Source of the DNA: Paraburkholderia phenazinium
GTDB taxonomy: Bacteria; Pseudomonadota; Gammaproteobacteria; Burkholderiales; Burkholderiaceae
DNA: 64,000 nt
Assembly (NCBI RefSeq): GCF_900100735.1
Contig: NZ_FNCJ01000001.1
Coordinates: 654,437 to 718,436, forward strand
Direction: 5' to 3'
In this document: positions 35,510 to 44,514 of the stretch, in pieces
How positions within the stretch are numbered: position 1 is the first letter of the stretch
How the letters are laid out: each line of letters begins with the position of its first letter
Position numbers and translations under genes: made by a program
The notes under the pieces: model-generated
Databases searched by the model: none
What the model saw: the letters and a program-made list of their open reading frames with translations, nothing else
What the model was told of the DNA's origin: nothing

Positions 35510-36151
35510 ATGACTACTTCAACTGAACCCCTGACCCCAGGCAGTGCGCGCGAACGCCTGCTCGACGCTGCCGAAGCGCTGATCTACGCCGGTGGCATCC
35601 ACGCAACCGGGGTGGATGCGATCGTCCGGCAATCGGGCACGGCGCGCAAAAGTTTTTATACGCACTTCGAATCGAAGGATGCGTTGGTTGCCGCAGCACT
35701 GGAGCGTCGCGACGAACGCTGGATGAACTGGTTTGCCGAAAACACGCTGCGCCACGGCAAGAGCCCGCGCACGCGTCTGATCGGCATGTTCGATGTCCTG
35801 CGCGAGTGGTTTGCCTCGGCAGACTTCCATGGTTGCGCGTTCCTCAATGCTTCCGGCGAAATCGCCGCACCGGACGATCCGATTCGCGTCGTCGCACGCG
35901 AGCACAAGGAGCGCTTGCTGGCCTTTGTGCGCACGCAGTGCGACGAGCATCTGGCCGAGAGCGGCGGCGCCGATAACCGGCGCGCCGCGCGCCTCGCGCG
36001 GCAATGGCTGATCCTGATCGACGGCGCCATCGGCGTGGCGCTGGTCAGCGGCGAACCCGACGCGGCACTGGATGCGCGCGCCGCCGCCGAGCAATTACTG
36101 AACGCGGAATCCGCGAACACTCGCGCGCCGTCCCGGCGTGCTTCCACCTGA
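35510..36151 (+). CDS. TetR/AcrR-family transcriptional regulator
   Basis: A 213-residue regulator. The N-terminal helix-turn-helix domain covers residues 12-60 ([20 protein letters not shown] and [20 protein letters not shown]), followed by an alpha-helical ligand domain containing [13 protein letters not shown], typical of TetR proteins that control small oxidoreductase or NTF2-like genes. It probably represses itself and the next gene, which starts 14 bp downstream, since a single promoter with an operator precedes both. The inducer is unknown. Confidence 0.9.
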   Translation: MTTSTEPLTPGSARERLLDAAEALIYAGGIHATGVDAIVRQSGTARKSFYTHFESKDALVAAALERRDERWMNWFAENTLRHGKSPRTRLIGMFDVLREWFASADFHGCAFLNASGEIAAPDDPIRVVAREHKERLLAFVRTQCDEHLAESGGADNRRAARLARQWLILIDGAIGVALVSGEPDAALDARAAAEQLLNAESANTRAPSRRAST

Positions 36152-36165
36152 CCTTTGGAGTAACC

Positions 36166-36645
36166 ATGGCCGATAGCATCGAAACCCGTCCACCCGTACC
36201 GCCCTTCACGCGCGAAAGCGCGATCCAGAAAGTGCGTGCCGCGGAAGATGGCTGGAATACGCGCGATCCCGAACGCGTGTCGCTCGCCTACACGCCGCAG
36301 AGCGTGTGGCGCAATCGCGCGGAGTTCGTGACCGGGCGCGCGGAAATTGTCGGACTGCTGAGCCGCAAGTGGGCGAAGGAGCTCGACTATCGTTTGATCA
36401 AGGAGCTATGGGCATACACGGACAACCGTATCGCAGTGCGCTTTGCGTACGAGTGGCACGACGATTCCGGCAACTGGTTCCGCTCCTACGGCAACGAAAA
36501 CTGGGAGTTCGATGAGCACGGGCTGATGGCGCATCGTCACGCCTGCATCAACGATATGCCGATCCGCGAAGCCGACCGTCTGTACCACTGGCCGCTGGGG
36601 CGTCGTCCGGACGACCATCCGGGATTGTCCGATCTCGGTTTGTGA
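36166..36645 (+). CDS. DUF1348 / NTF2-like protein
   Basis: A 159-residue protein of the SnoaL-like NTF2 fold (DUF1348). The conserved pieces are [49 protein letters not shown] and [20 protein letters not shown], spanning nearly the whole chain. Function is not established for the family; a small-molecule role is assumed. TTTGGAG lies 5 bp before the ATG. It is co-transcribed with the TetR gene and is its likely target. Confidence 0.88.
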   Translation: MADSIETRPPVPPFTRESAIQKVRAAEDGWNTRDPERVSLAYTPQSVWRNRAEFVTGRAEIVGLLSRKWAKELDYRLIKELWAYTDNRIAVRFAYEWHDDSGNWFRSYGNENWEFDEHGLMAHRHACINDMPIREADRLYHWPLGRRPDDHPGLSDLGL

Positions 36646-36909
36646 GCGTCTGAGACGCGTTACATACAGGCCGCATGAGTGTGCGGCCCTGCATGCCAAT
36701 CGTGAGCGCCCACGGGCGTTCACCGATCTGCCACTGCTTTTCCGCTATTGTGCTGTCTGGGTATGGTCCGCGCAGGTCTCGTGCCCGTTGATCCGAGCGT
36801 CACCTCAACCTTGAGCGGACGGGTTTGAGGTACAGTGCGCGACGGACGGCAAACCGGACAATCACCAGCACATTCAATACACCGGCGCTCGACCGGTGAC
36901 GGAGAAGAT

Positions 36910-37428
36910 ATGCATTTGCGGCAGACCAGCAACAACATCCGGCGCGCGCTTGTGGCGCTCGTCGCCAGCTTCGCGGTGGCTTCTACCGCGCATGCGGCGG
37001 ACTGGTGCGGGGGCGGCGTCTGGGTCGACGCAATGCTCGGCTCCTACCACATCGATCCGGATCCCGGCACCCACTTCAACGAGTTCAATCCTGGCCTAGG
37101 CGTCGAGTGCTGGATCAACGGCCAATGGGGCGTGACGGCGGGAGGCTTTCGCAACTCGTTGCGCCGTCCCTCGTACTATGGCGGCGGGCTTTGGGCGCCG
37201 GAGTTTGCACACTGGGGCGTGATTCGTCTGGCTGCGATGGCCGGCATCATTTCCGGCTATAACTACGGTGACTGGGGCCTTGGCCGGAATCACACCATTG
37301 GTCCGGTGGCGGCGCCGATCATTATGTTCGACTACAAGCGCGTAGGCGCGAACCTGATTTTTATCCCGCCGATTCCTTCAGACAATTTGCCGTTCACGAT
37401 CGGGTTTCAGGTGAAGGTGAAGTTCTGA
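36910..37428 (+). CDS. Small outer-membrane beta-barrel protein
   Basis: A 172-residue exported protein: signal peptide (about 1-29, ending ASTAHA), then alternating hydrophobic strands rich in Gly, Tyr and Trp, ending in Phe (QVKVKF), as outer-membrane barrels do. Segments such as HFNEFNPGLGVECWING and IRLAAMAGIISGYN resemble PagP-like eight-strand barrels often found in phage and plasmid genomes. GGAG lies 5 bp before the ATG. Its enzymatic status is unknown. Origin-type repeats follow its stop. Confidence 0.75.
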   Translation: MHLRQTSNNIRRALVALVASFAVASTAHAADWCGGGVWVDAMLGSYHIDPDPGTHFNEFNPGLGVECWINGQWGVTAGGFRNSLRRPSYYGGGLWAPEFAHWGVIRLAAMAGIISGYNYGDWGLGRNHTIGPVAAPIIMFDYKRVGANLIFIPPIPSDNLPFTIGFQVKVKF

Positions 37429-37489
37429 GGCGGTGAGGTGTCAGCGCGTGCATCGCGCACCGCTGACGAGGCATCCTTCGGTTTGTTAC

Positions 37490-37655
37490 GGTGAGCCGTT
37501 CCAGGATGGTGAGGACTTCCAGGGGCTGGCATCAGGATGGTGAGGATTTCCAGGAGGTGAGCGTTTCCAGGAGCTACCTCCCAAAGGTGAGGACTTCCAG
37601 GGGGTGATGAGCCCCCTGACCTGTGAAACAATGCAATGGTGAGGATTTCCAGGAG
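37490..37655 (-). repeat. Satellite iteron-like array of six copies
   Basis: Six 18-bp units of GGTGAGSRYTTCCAGGRG occur at 37490, 37508, 37539, 37556, 37586 and 37638. On the minus strand they read CTCCTGGAAATCCTCACC, differing from the origin iteron CTCCTGAAAACCCTCACC at only two positions. Units 1-2 abut and units 3-4 overlap by one base. Confidence 0.9.
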
Positions 37656-37709
37656 TCACCTTGCGGCGGTGCGCTCCCACACCGCCACCCTTCACAAGAT
37701 CAGTGAAGC

Positions 37710-38954
37710 TCAGTGGTTCATGCAAATCTCATGTAGCGCATCCAGCCGCCGCACAGGATCCGCCACATACGGGTTCGACTCATCCCACGCATACCCCGCC
37801 AGGATCGCGCTGATCATGCGGCGAATGTTCGTGGTCTGACGCGGATAGAAAATGATGTCCTGCAACGCGCCCGTATACCACCGCTCCACGAACGCCCGGA
37901 ACGTATCGATACCTTTTCGAAGCGGCACATCGTACGCGGCCTGCCAGTCGACCTGCTCACCATTCAGTTGCCGCTCCAGCGTCTGCACCGCCAGATGCGC
38001 CGAACGCAAGGCAATCGTCACGCCGGACGAAAATACCGGGTCCAGAAACTCGCCCGCATTACCCAGCAACGCGTAACCCGGCCCGTGCAAACGTTCGACG
38101 TTCGCTGAATACCCGCCAATATGACGCACCGGCATCAGGAACGGCGCCTCGCCAATCAACCGTGCAAGAGTCGGCTCTTGCTGGATCAGGCCGCGCAGTT
38201 TCGCCTCGCGTTCTTCGTCCGAACCCGCGAGAAACTCAGCCTCGGCGACGCAACCCACCGAAGAGCGGCCGCCTGCCAGCGGAATCATCCAGAACCAGAC
38301 GTCGCGGTGTTCCGGATGGGTGGCCACGCAAATCTTGTTGCGGTCGGTGGCGTCGAGCGTCAGGCCATCGCGCACATGGGTGAAGATGGCCGCGCGCGTC
38401 GGCATCCGTGTCGGCGCTTCGAGATTCAAAAGACGTGGCAGCACGCGGCCAAAACCGCTGGCGTCGAACACATATCGAGCGTGCACCTGGTAGGCGTGGC
38501 CTTCCTCATCGACGACGTCGAGCACGGGCGCGCTGCCGGTTTGCATGGCCTGCACCGTGTGCCCGAAACGCACGTCGGCTCCCTGTTCGGCCGCGCAACG
38601 AATCAGAATGTCGTCGAACACCGAGCGTTCGACCTGATAAGTCGTGCCCCACCCCGGCGTGTGCTTGTCGCGGAAGTCGAAGGCGGATGACTTGTCCCGC
38701 CAGACAAAGTGCGCGCCGTTCTTGTACTGGAACCCCGCCTGCACGACAGCCTGCAGCATGCCAGCCTCTTCGAGGTAGGCCATGCTTTGCGGCAGCAAGC
38801 TCTCGCCAATCGAAAAGCGGGGAAAATGTTGCCGCTCGAGGACGAGCACCGAACGGCCCGATTTTCTCAGCAGTGCCGCCGCTACTGCGCCCGCCGGGCC
38901 CGCGCCGATGATCGCGACGTCGACGTTGTTGTTGGTCGGTGAAAGGGAATTCAA
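37710..38954 (-). CDS. Flavin-dependent halogenase-like FAD oxidoreductase
   Basis: A 414-residue flavoprotein of the halogenase/geranylgeranyl reductase superfamily. FAD motif IIGAGPAGAVAAALL (15-29), GESLLP (50-55), and the halogenase signature W-x-W-x-I-P as WFWMIP (residues 220-225). A Lys at residue 78 in QYKNGA matches the position expected for the halogenase lysine. It lies next to the aryl-polyene cluster but on its own transcript. Xanthomonadins are brominated aryl polyenes, so halogenation of the pigment is a reasonable guess; a plain reductase role is also possible. Confidence 0.8.
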   Translation of the reverse strand: MNSLSPTNNNVDVAIIGAGPAGAVAAALLRKSGRSVLVLERQHFPRFSIGESLLPQSMAYLEEAGMLQAVVQAGFQYKNGAHFVWRDKSSAFDFRDKHTPGWGTTYQVERSVFDDILIRCAAEQGADVRFGHTVQAMQTGSAPVLDVVDEEGHAYQVHARYVFDASGFGRVLPRLLNLEAPTRMPTRAAIFTHVRDGLTLDATDRNKICVATHPEHRDVWFWMIPLAGGRSSVGCVAEAEFLAGSDEEREAKLRGLIQQEPTLARLIGEAPFLMPVRHIGGYSANVERLHGPGYALLGNAGEFLDPVFSSGVTIALRSAHLAVQTLERQLNGEQVDWQAAYDVPLRKGIDTFRAFVERWYTGALQDIIFYPRQTTNIRRMISAILAGYAWDESNPYVADPVRRLDALHEICMNH

Positions 38955-39075
38955 TCTTTCCTCTAAGGGTTATCTAAAGTGAACAGCGCCGTGGCAGGTG
39001 CCGCATCTTGACTCGTGCGCTTGCCATTACAATGGCGCGCATTCAAGCAAAATCAGACTTTGCCGGGGAAAACAC

Positions 39076-39813
39076 ATGTCGTCATCTGAACTGTCCAGCG
39101 TGCCTTTCGTGCATGAAACGGCCTTCGGAATATGGTTCCTGCGCACTCATACCTGGGAACACCATGTTTTGCGTGTTGCGATCAACGACCTGAAGCGCCT
39201 GATCGACACGCCCTTGCCTGAGGCACCCGTGATTGCCGATGTCGGTTGCGGGCAAGGCATATCGTTTCGTCTGCTGGCGGATGCGTTCCGTCCGAGCCGC
39301 ATCATCGGTATCGACTACCACGAGCCATCGCTCGAACTCGCTGCCCAGGCTGCACGCGCCTGCAAGGCCAGCACGCGCAACGTCGGCGACATCGAAGTGC
39401 TGCACGGCGATTGCGCGCAGCTTGCGCTGCCGAGCGCGAGCGTCGATATCGTGTTCTGCCATCAGACCTTCCATCACCTCGTCGAGCAGGAACGTGCCCT
39501 TGCCGAATTCCATCGCGTCCTGAAGCCTGGCGGCGTGCTGCTGTTTGCCGAATCCACCGACGCCTACATCAAGTCGTGGGTGATCCGTCTATTGTTCCGC
39601 CATCCTATGCATGTGCAGAAAAGCGCAGACGGCTACCTCGACATGATCCGCCATGCAGGCTTCTCGTTTGGCCAACAAAACGTCTCGTTGCCCTATCTTT
39701 GGTGGAGCCGCGCGAAGGACTTCGGTCTGTTCGAGCGGCTCGGTCTTCATCGTCCGCAGCCCGGCAAGCGTCGTGAAACGCTCGTCAATGTGGCAGCGGT
39801 GAAAGCGGGCTGA
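39076..39813 (+). CDS. SAM-dependent class I methyltransferase
   Basis: A 245-residue methyltransferase. The SAM-binding motif is IADVGCGQGISFRLL (about residues 54-68), with the acidic residue in GIDYHEPS and motif IV at DIVFCHQTFHHL, then FHRVLKPGGVLLFAES. It belongs to the ubiquinone/menaquinone-type branch. ApeB-like methyltransferases modify the aryl ring of aryl polyenes, and this gene flanks such a cluster. It is divergent from the halogenase-like gene. GGGGAAAA lies before the ATG at 39076. Confidence 0.88.
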   Translation: MSSSELSSVPFVHETAFGIWFLRTHTWEHHVLRVAINDLKRLIDTPLPEAPVIADVGCGQGISFRLLADAFRPSRIIGIDYHEPSLELAAQAARACKASTRNVGDIEVLHGDCAQLALPSASVDIVFCHQTFHHLVEQERALAEFHRVLKPGGVLLFAESTDAYIKSWVIRLLFRHPMHVQKSADGYLDMIRHAGFSFGQQNVSLPYLWWSRAKDFGLFERLGLHRPQPGKRRETLVNVAAVKAG

Positions 39814-39834
39814 CGCGCACCGGCTGACCGGCTA

Positions 39835-39859
39835 GGGCGAGCACTTTGCCGGCTCGCCC
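39835..39859. terminator. Hairpin between convergent genes
   Basis: GGGCGAGC and GCTCGCCC form a perfect 8-bp stem around a 9-nt loop between the methyltransferase and the leftward operon end. There is no T-run, so it may be only a transcript-end hairpin. Confidence 0.5.
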
Positions 39860-39890
39860 GGCGCCTCGCCACGCCCGCTATTGGCCTCGC

Positions 39891-40328
39891 TTACCGGCCT
39901 TTCAGCTTCACCACATCGCCCACCAGCGCCACGCCGGCGATGACCGCGCCTGCGCCGCACGTGAACTCCGTCGGGCTCGCGGTCAGTTCGTTGTGGTAGT
40001 TGCTCCGAATGTTGATGACCGCGTTACCGCCTTGCTGGCGCGCCTGCTGCTGCAACTCGATGACGGCAGACAGGAAGACGTGCTGGCACGCCTGGACATC
40101 GGTCTTGCCGAACGCGTTGGTCTTCTTGTTCGTTGCGATTGCGTTGAACGATTGCGCGACCGCCGGGTGGCTCTGGCCGGCGAAGAAGAGTGCGATGTCC
40201 GGTGTCACCTTGCCCGGCTCGCTGGCCAGTGCGGCGTCAACCGGATAAGTGGCGATGCTGTCGCGAGCGAAGGCGTGCGACGTAACGAAAGTGGCGCACA
40301 GGGCGGCAAGCATCAGATGGCGTTTCAT
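39891..40328 (-). CDS. Small secreted protein, paralogue of the next gene
   Basis: A 145-residue protein with a signal peptide (1-22, ending SHAFA). The core is a small alpha/beta domain with the pattern VQACQHVFLSAVIELQQQA, GGNAVINIRSNYHNE, FTCGAGA and VALVGDVVKLKG. Similar proteins are often mislabelled as excinuclease subunits in databases. It shares about the same pattern with the adjacent gene, so the two arose by duplication. It is the last gene of the aryl-polyene operon, so it may help handle the pigment in the envelope, but no function is known. Confidence 0.72.
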   Translation of the reverse strand: MKRHLMLAALCATFVTSHAFARDSIATYPVDAALASEPGKVTPDIALFFAGQSHPAVAQSFNAIATNKKTNAFGKTDVQACQHVFLSAVIELQQQARQQGGNAVINIRSNYHNELTASPTEFTCGAGAVIAGVALVGDVVKLKGR

Positions 40329-40350
40329 TTAGGTTCCTCGTTTTAATTGC

Positions 40351-40779
40351 TTAGTTGGATTGAAGGACGACGAGATCGCCGTGCACGGCGACTGCCGCCG
40401 CGCTCGGGCTCACGCCGCAGGTGAAATCGGTAGACGAACTGGTATCGGTGGTATGAAAACGCGTCTGGATGTTGATCACGGCATTCGCGTTCTTCTCCTG
40501 CGCAACGGCGCGCAGCTTGCTCAGCGCCTCGGCAAGCGCGTGGTTGCACGAAGCGTCTGCACCGTCTTGGGCACGCGCTACGCGCGCCGAATACGACGCT
40601 TCGCCGAGCTGCTGCTGCACCGCCGGATGGGCTTGCGAGCCGAAATACAAGGCCACCCCGCTCCCCGCTGCGGGCTGCTGCACGGCCGACTGCAACGGCA
40701 GCGATTTGACCTGGGTCGCACATCCAGCTTGCGTGATCACCACGGCAGCCAGTGCACCCAGCATAAGACCGTTCCTCAT
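40351..40779 (-). CDS. Small secreted lipoprotein-like paralogue
   Basis: A 142-residue protein with a signal peptide ending ITQAGC, a weak lipobox (Cys about 20). The rest parallels the neighbouring protein: CNHALAEALSKLRA, NANAVINIQTRFHTT, FTCGVSPSAAAVAVHGDLV. It shares the two Cys positions with it, suggesting a disulfide. It is co-transcribed with the ketosynthase gene upstream (37-bp gap). The role in the aryl-polyene system is unknown; a periplasmic or outer-membrane accessory is likely. Confidence 0.72.
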   Translation of the reverse strand: MRNGLMLGALAAVVITQAGCATQVKSLPLQSAVQQPAAGSGVALYFGSQAHPAVQQQLGEASYSARVARAQDGADASCNHALAEALSKLRAVAQEKNANAVINIQTRFHTTDTSSSTDFTCGVSPSAAAVAVHGDLVVLQSN

Positions 40780-40816
40780 TGTGTTTTTCCTTTTCTTGTT
40801 AAAGCCACCAGAAACG

Positions 40817-42064
40817 TCATGCGCCCTTCCAGGCGCGAAACATCAGGCTCGCGCAACTGCCGCCGAACCCGAATGAAACCGACATGGCCGCATCGATGCG
40901 CGCCTCGCGCGACGTGCGCACGAGTGGCAGATCCGCTACCGCAGGATCAAGCGTCTCGATGCCGCTGGTCCCCGCGATATAGCCATCTCTCATCATCAAC
41001 AGTGTGTAGATGGCTTCGTGCGCGCCGCATGCTCCGAGTGGATGGCCGGTCAAGCCTTTGGTCGACGAAAACAGCGGCACTTCGTTGCCGAATATCTCGC
41101 CTAGCGCGTGCAGCTCTTCGAGATCGCCGCGCGGCGTCGATGGGGCATGGGTGTTGATGTAATCGGGACGCAGCTTCGCTTCGTTGAGCGCCTCGCGCAT
41201 AGCGCGAGCAATGCCGGGCGCACGCGGCGCCACCATGTCTGCACCGTCGGTGCAATGACCGAAGCCGACCAGCTCGGCATGGATACGCGCTCTCCGCGCG
41301 AGTGCATGGTCGAGCGATTCGAGCAGAAGGACGCCCGCGCCCGAGGCCATCACAAAGCCGTCACGTGCGACATCGTAGGGACGCGAGGCGTGCTCGGGCG
41401 CATCGTTGAAGTTTCGTGACAGCGCGCCCATGGCGTCGAACATCAGCGTCATGTTGTCGTGCAGCGCTTCGCTGCCGCCTGCCAGGACGATCTGCTGGCG
41501 GCCCGTCTGGATCAGTTGCATGGCCTGGCCGATCGCGAGCGCCGAGGTCGTACAGGCTGACGATGGCGAGTACGTCGCGCCTTCCAGCCCGAACACGTGC
41601 GCAACATTGGCGGAGGTCGTGCTGCCCATCGCCTGCGGCACGATGTAAGGCGGAACCCGATCGACCCCGCGCGCCCCGGCGATTTCCATGGCGACGTCAT
41701 AAGCAGACATGGTTCCGACTCCCGAACCGATCACCGCGCCCGCTGCCGGCGAACGCAAGGCAGCGGGATCGAGACTGGCATCGTCGAGCGCGCTGCGAAC
41801 TGCGTGGCACGCGAAACGGGCTGTGTCGCCCATGAAGCGCTCGAGCTTGCGCGCGAACAGCGGCTCGTCGGCCACCGATGCGACGCCCGCCACCTGGCTG
41901 GCGAAACCGCGCTCACGCCATGCTTCGATGCGCGAAACGCCCGAGCGCCCTGCGCGCAGTCGCGCCGACACGCCGTCGAGCGTGTTGCCGAGACAGGACA
42001 CGAGACCCATGCCTGTCACGACGACGCGGCGCAGTCCGCCCACGCTATGTGCTGCGTGGCTCAT
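40817..42064 (-). CDS. Beta-ketoacyl-ACP synthase II-type (aryl-polyene cluster)
   Basis: A 415-residue FabF-like condensing enzyme with the full Cys-His-His set: SSACTTS (Cys about 171), NTHAPSTPRGD (His about 308) and KGLTGHPLGACG (His about 342). It extends an aryl-acyl-ACP by malonyl-ACP units. It is the last of three ketosynthases in the operon and corresponds to the extra synthase present in addition to ApeO/ApeR-like enzymes. It overlaps the upstream ketosynthase by ATGA, so translation is coupled. Confidence 0.92.
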   Translation of the reverse strand: MSHAAHSVGGLRRVVVTGMGLVSCLGNTLDGVSARLRAGRSGVSRIEAWRERGFASQVAGVASVADEPLFARKLERFMGDTARFACHAVRSALDDASLDPAALRSPAAGAVIGSGVGTMSAYDVAMEIAGARGVDRVPPYIVPQAMGSTTSANVAHVFGLEGATYSPSSACTTSALAIGQAMQLIQTGRQQIVLAGGSEALHDNMTLMFDAMGALSRNFNDAPEHASRPYDVARDGFVMASGAGVLLLESLDHALARRARIHAELVGFGHCTDGADMVAPRAPGIARAMREALNEAKLRPDYINTHAPSTPRGDLEELHALGEIFGNEVPLFSSTKGLTGHPLGACGAHEAIYTLLMMRDGYIAGTSGIETLDPAVADLPLVRTSREARIDAAMSVSFGFGGSCASLMFRAWKGA

Positions 42065-43287
42065 CCGGCACGCCTGAAGATCAGCGAGGTATTGATGCCG
42101 CCAAACGCGAAGTTGTTGCTCATCACGTACTCGGCTTCGAGCGCGCGTGCCTCGCCGACAATGTAGTCAAGCTCGGCACACGCCGGATCGACATGGGTCA
42201 GATTCACGGTCGGCGCGAACCAGTTGCGCTTCATCATCTCGACGGTCCACCAGGCTTCGATCGCACCGCACGCGCCGAGCGTGTGGCCGATGTAGCTCTT
42301 CAGCGAGCTGATCGGCATGCGCGAGCCGAAGATTTGCGCGGTGGCGCGGCTTTCTGCCACGTCGCCGAGATCCGTTGAGGTGCCGTGCGCATTGACATAC
42401 GCAATCGCCTCCGGCGGCAGTCCGGCGTCTTGCAGCGCAAGTCGCATGGCGACGGCCATGGTTTCGGCGGTGGGTTGGGTCATGTGCGCCCCATCCGAAT
42501 TGCAGCCGAAGCCGACAATTTCCGAGTGAATGTGTGCACCTCGTGCCACCGCGTGCTCATACTCTTCGAGCACGAGCGTAGCCGCCCCTTCGCCGACCAC
42601 GAGGCCGTCGCGCGCGGCATCGAAGGGCCGCGGCGTCAGATGCGGTTCGTCGTTGCGCGTGCTGGTCGCGTAGAGCGTATCGAACACGGCGACCGCCGGC
42701 CCCGACAGCTCTTCCGCTCCGCCGGCCAGCATCAGGGTCTGCTTGCCCTGGGCGATCGCTTCGTACGCGTAGCCCACCGCCTGACTGCCCGACGCACAGG
42801 CAGAGGACGTCGGCACGATCCGGCCTTTCAGATCCCAGAACAGGCTGACGTTGACGGCCGTGGTGTGCGGCATCATCTGCACATAGCTGTTCGAGGTCAC
42901 GTCGCTCATCGAGCCGGTATCGAGCATTTTGCCGAACGCGCGAATCGGCTCGACGGAGCCGGACGACGATCCGTACGCGACGCCCATGCGTCCGTCGCTG
43001 ATGGACGGATCGTCGAGCAGGCCGGCGTCGGTCAGCGCCAGTTCGCTGGCCCGCACCGCGTACTTCGAGACGGGGCCCATCGAGCGGGTCTTCTTGCGCG
43101 GATAGTGCGCCGGCGTGACGAATTCCGGCAACGGACACGCCAGCCGCGTGTGCAGCGACTGGAAGTAGTCCCATTCATGGATGCGCTGCACGGCATTGCG
43201 GCCGCGTTTCAAAGCCGCTTCGACTTCGTCCCAATGGCTGCCGAGCGCCGTGACGCCGCCCATTCCGGTTATGACGACGCGCTTCAT
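42061..43287 (-). CDS. Beta-ketoacyl-ACP synthase, ApeR-like
   Basis: A 408-residue FabF-like synthase with catalytic residues Cys in SSACASGSQ (about 164), His in NAHGTSTDLGD (about 303) and His in KSYIGHTLGACG (about 338). The ATG at 43287 shares a base with the ketoreductase stop (TGATG); a GTG one codon earlier is also possible. The order KS-DH-KR-KS matches the apeO-P-Q-R run of aryl-polyene clusters, so this is the ApeR counterpart, thought to act in chain initiation or early extension. Confidence 0.92.
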   Translation of the reverse strand: MKRVVITGMGGVTALGSHWDEVEAALKRGRNAVQRIHEWDYFQSLHTRLACPLPEFVTPAHYPRKKTRSMGPVSKYAVRASELALTDAGLLDDPSISDGRMGVAYGSSSGSVEPIRAFGKMLDTGSMSDVTSNSYVQMMPHTTAVNVSLFWDLKGRIVPTSSACASGSQAVGYAYEAIAQGKQTLMLAGGAEELSGPAVAVFDTLYATSTRNDEPHLTPRPFDAARDGLVVGEGAATLVLEEYEHAVARGAHIHSEIVGFGCNSDGAHMTQPTAETMAVAMRLALQDAGLPPEAIAYVNAHGTSTDLGDVAESRATAQIFGSRMPISSLKSYIGHTLGACGAIEAWWTVEMMKRNWFAPTVNLTHVDPACAELDYIVGEARALEAEYVMSNNFAFGGINTSLIFRRAG

Positions 43288-44012
43288 CACACCATCCCGC
43301 CGTTGACGCCGATCACCTGGCGCGTGATGTAGGACGCCGCATCCGACATCAGGAAGCCCACCACCGCAGCCACTTCGACGGGCTGCCCCACGCGGTTCAT
43401 CGGCACCGCCTTCAATGCGTGTTCGACCGGCACGTCGTCGAGCATGCCGGTATCGATCAGCCCCGGCGCCACGCTGTTGACCGTGATGTTGCGGGTCGCA
43501 AGTTCGACGGCGAGCGCCTTGGTCGCGCCGATCAGGCCGGCCTTTGCCGCGCTGTAGTTGACCTGGCCGCGATTGCCGATGACGCCGGAAACCGAACCGA
43601 CGGTCACGATCCGGCCGCCCTGGCGGGCGCGGACCATCGGCATCGTCAGCGGATGCACGACGTTGTAGAACGCGTCGAGGCCGGTCTCGATGACGATGTC
43701 CCAGTCTTCGTCGGTAAGCGCCGGAAAGGCTGCATCGCGGGTCACGCCTGCACAGCAGACGATGCCGTAGTAGGCCCCGTGCACGGCGACGTCCGCCTCG
43801 AGTGCTGTGCGGCAGGCGGCGCGATCGCGCACGTCGAACTGCAATACGCTCGCCGTTCCGCCTTGCGCCGTAATGCCCGCCGTCACCGCCTCGGCTTCGC
43901 TGCGTCCGGTACGACAGTGGACGGTCACCGCAAAGCCGTCAGCAGCCAGTTGATAGGCAATTGCGCGGCCGATTCCACGGCTCGCACCGGTAACGAGAAC
44001 ACGCCTGCTCAT
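43287..44012 (-). CDS. 3-ketoacyl-ACP reductase (FabG-type, ApeQ-like)
   Basis: A 241-residue short-chain dehydrogenase. NADPH-binding TGASRGIGRAIAYQL is at residues 8-22, catalytic Ser is in VGSVSGVIGNRG (about 138), and the YxxxK pair is in NYSAAKAG (about 151-155). It reduces the beta-keto group after each condensation. It overlaps the dehydratase gene by 4 bp and the ketosynthase by one. The ending GQVI-GVNGGMV is typical of FabG. Confidence 0.94.
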   Translation of the reverse strand: MSRRVLVTGASRGIGRAIAYQLAADGFAVTVHCRTGRSEAEAVTAGITAQGGTASVLQFDVRDRAACRTALEADVAVHGAYYGIVCCAGVTRDAAFPALTDEDWDIVIETGLDAFYNVVHPLTMPMVRARQGGRIVTVGSVSGVIGNRGQVNYSAAKAGLIGATKALAVELATRNITVNSVAPGLIDTGMLDDVPVEHALKAVPMNRVGQPVEVAAVVGFLMSDAASYITRQVIGVNGGMV

Positions 44013-44506
44013 GACCTGAAACCCTCTTCGATAAATGACTGGAAATCGCGCGGCCGAAAAACCTTGATCACAGCCTCAGCTGCCACTACGTCATCGTGTT
44101 GAATGACGCATTCATAGGCGCCGTGACCTTCATCGCCGCGCAATAGCTCTTTGACTTCGATCCGCAAAAGCGCGTCGGGCGCAAATGCGGGTGTATGCAT
44201 CTCATAGCGGCGCGAGCCGAGCAGCACGCCGGGGCGCATGCTGTTGCCCGCGCGCATCTCGAGCAGCCCGACGTGCGCCGCAATCGCCTGCGCCATGAGT
44301 TCGATGCCGATCCACGCGGGCATCGCGCCTTGGGCGTCGGCATACCACGCGTCGCTCTGGACGCGTGCCTGGGCTGTCAGCGACTCGTCTGCGCACGCGA
44401 GCACCGCGTCGAGCAGCAGCATCGTGCCGCGATGCGGCAGGATCTCCTCGACAGGCGGAAACGATTCGCGCTCGAGGCCGGGACTGGATTGGATGGATTG
44501 GGTCAT
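44009..44506 (-). CDS. 3-hydroxyacyl-ACP dehydratase, hotdog fold (ApeP-like)
   Basis: A 165-residue hotdog protein. The N-terminal PPVEEILPHRGTMLLLDAVL (about 17-36) and MPAWIGIELMAQAIAAHVGL (about 62-81) segments match FabZ/ApeP dehydratases; the His in LPHRG is the expected catalytic base and the Glu in GIELMAQ the acid. It dehydrates 3-hydroxyacyl-ACP to the conjugated enoyl form, which gives the polyene. The ATG at 44506 is preferred; a long frame upstream overlaps the next ketosynthase and is rejected. Confidence 0.9.
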   Translation of the reverse strand: MTQSIQSSPGLERESFPPVEEILPHRGTMLLLDAVLACADESLTAQARVQSDAWYADAQGAMPAWIGIELMAQAIAAHVGLLEMRAGNSMRPGVLLGSRRYEMHTPAFAPDALLRIEVKELLRGDEGHGAYECVIQHDDVVAAEAVIKVFRPRDFQSFIEEGFRS

Positions 44507-44514
44507 GAAGTCGC

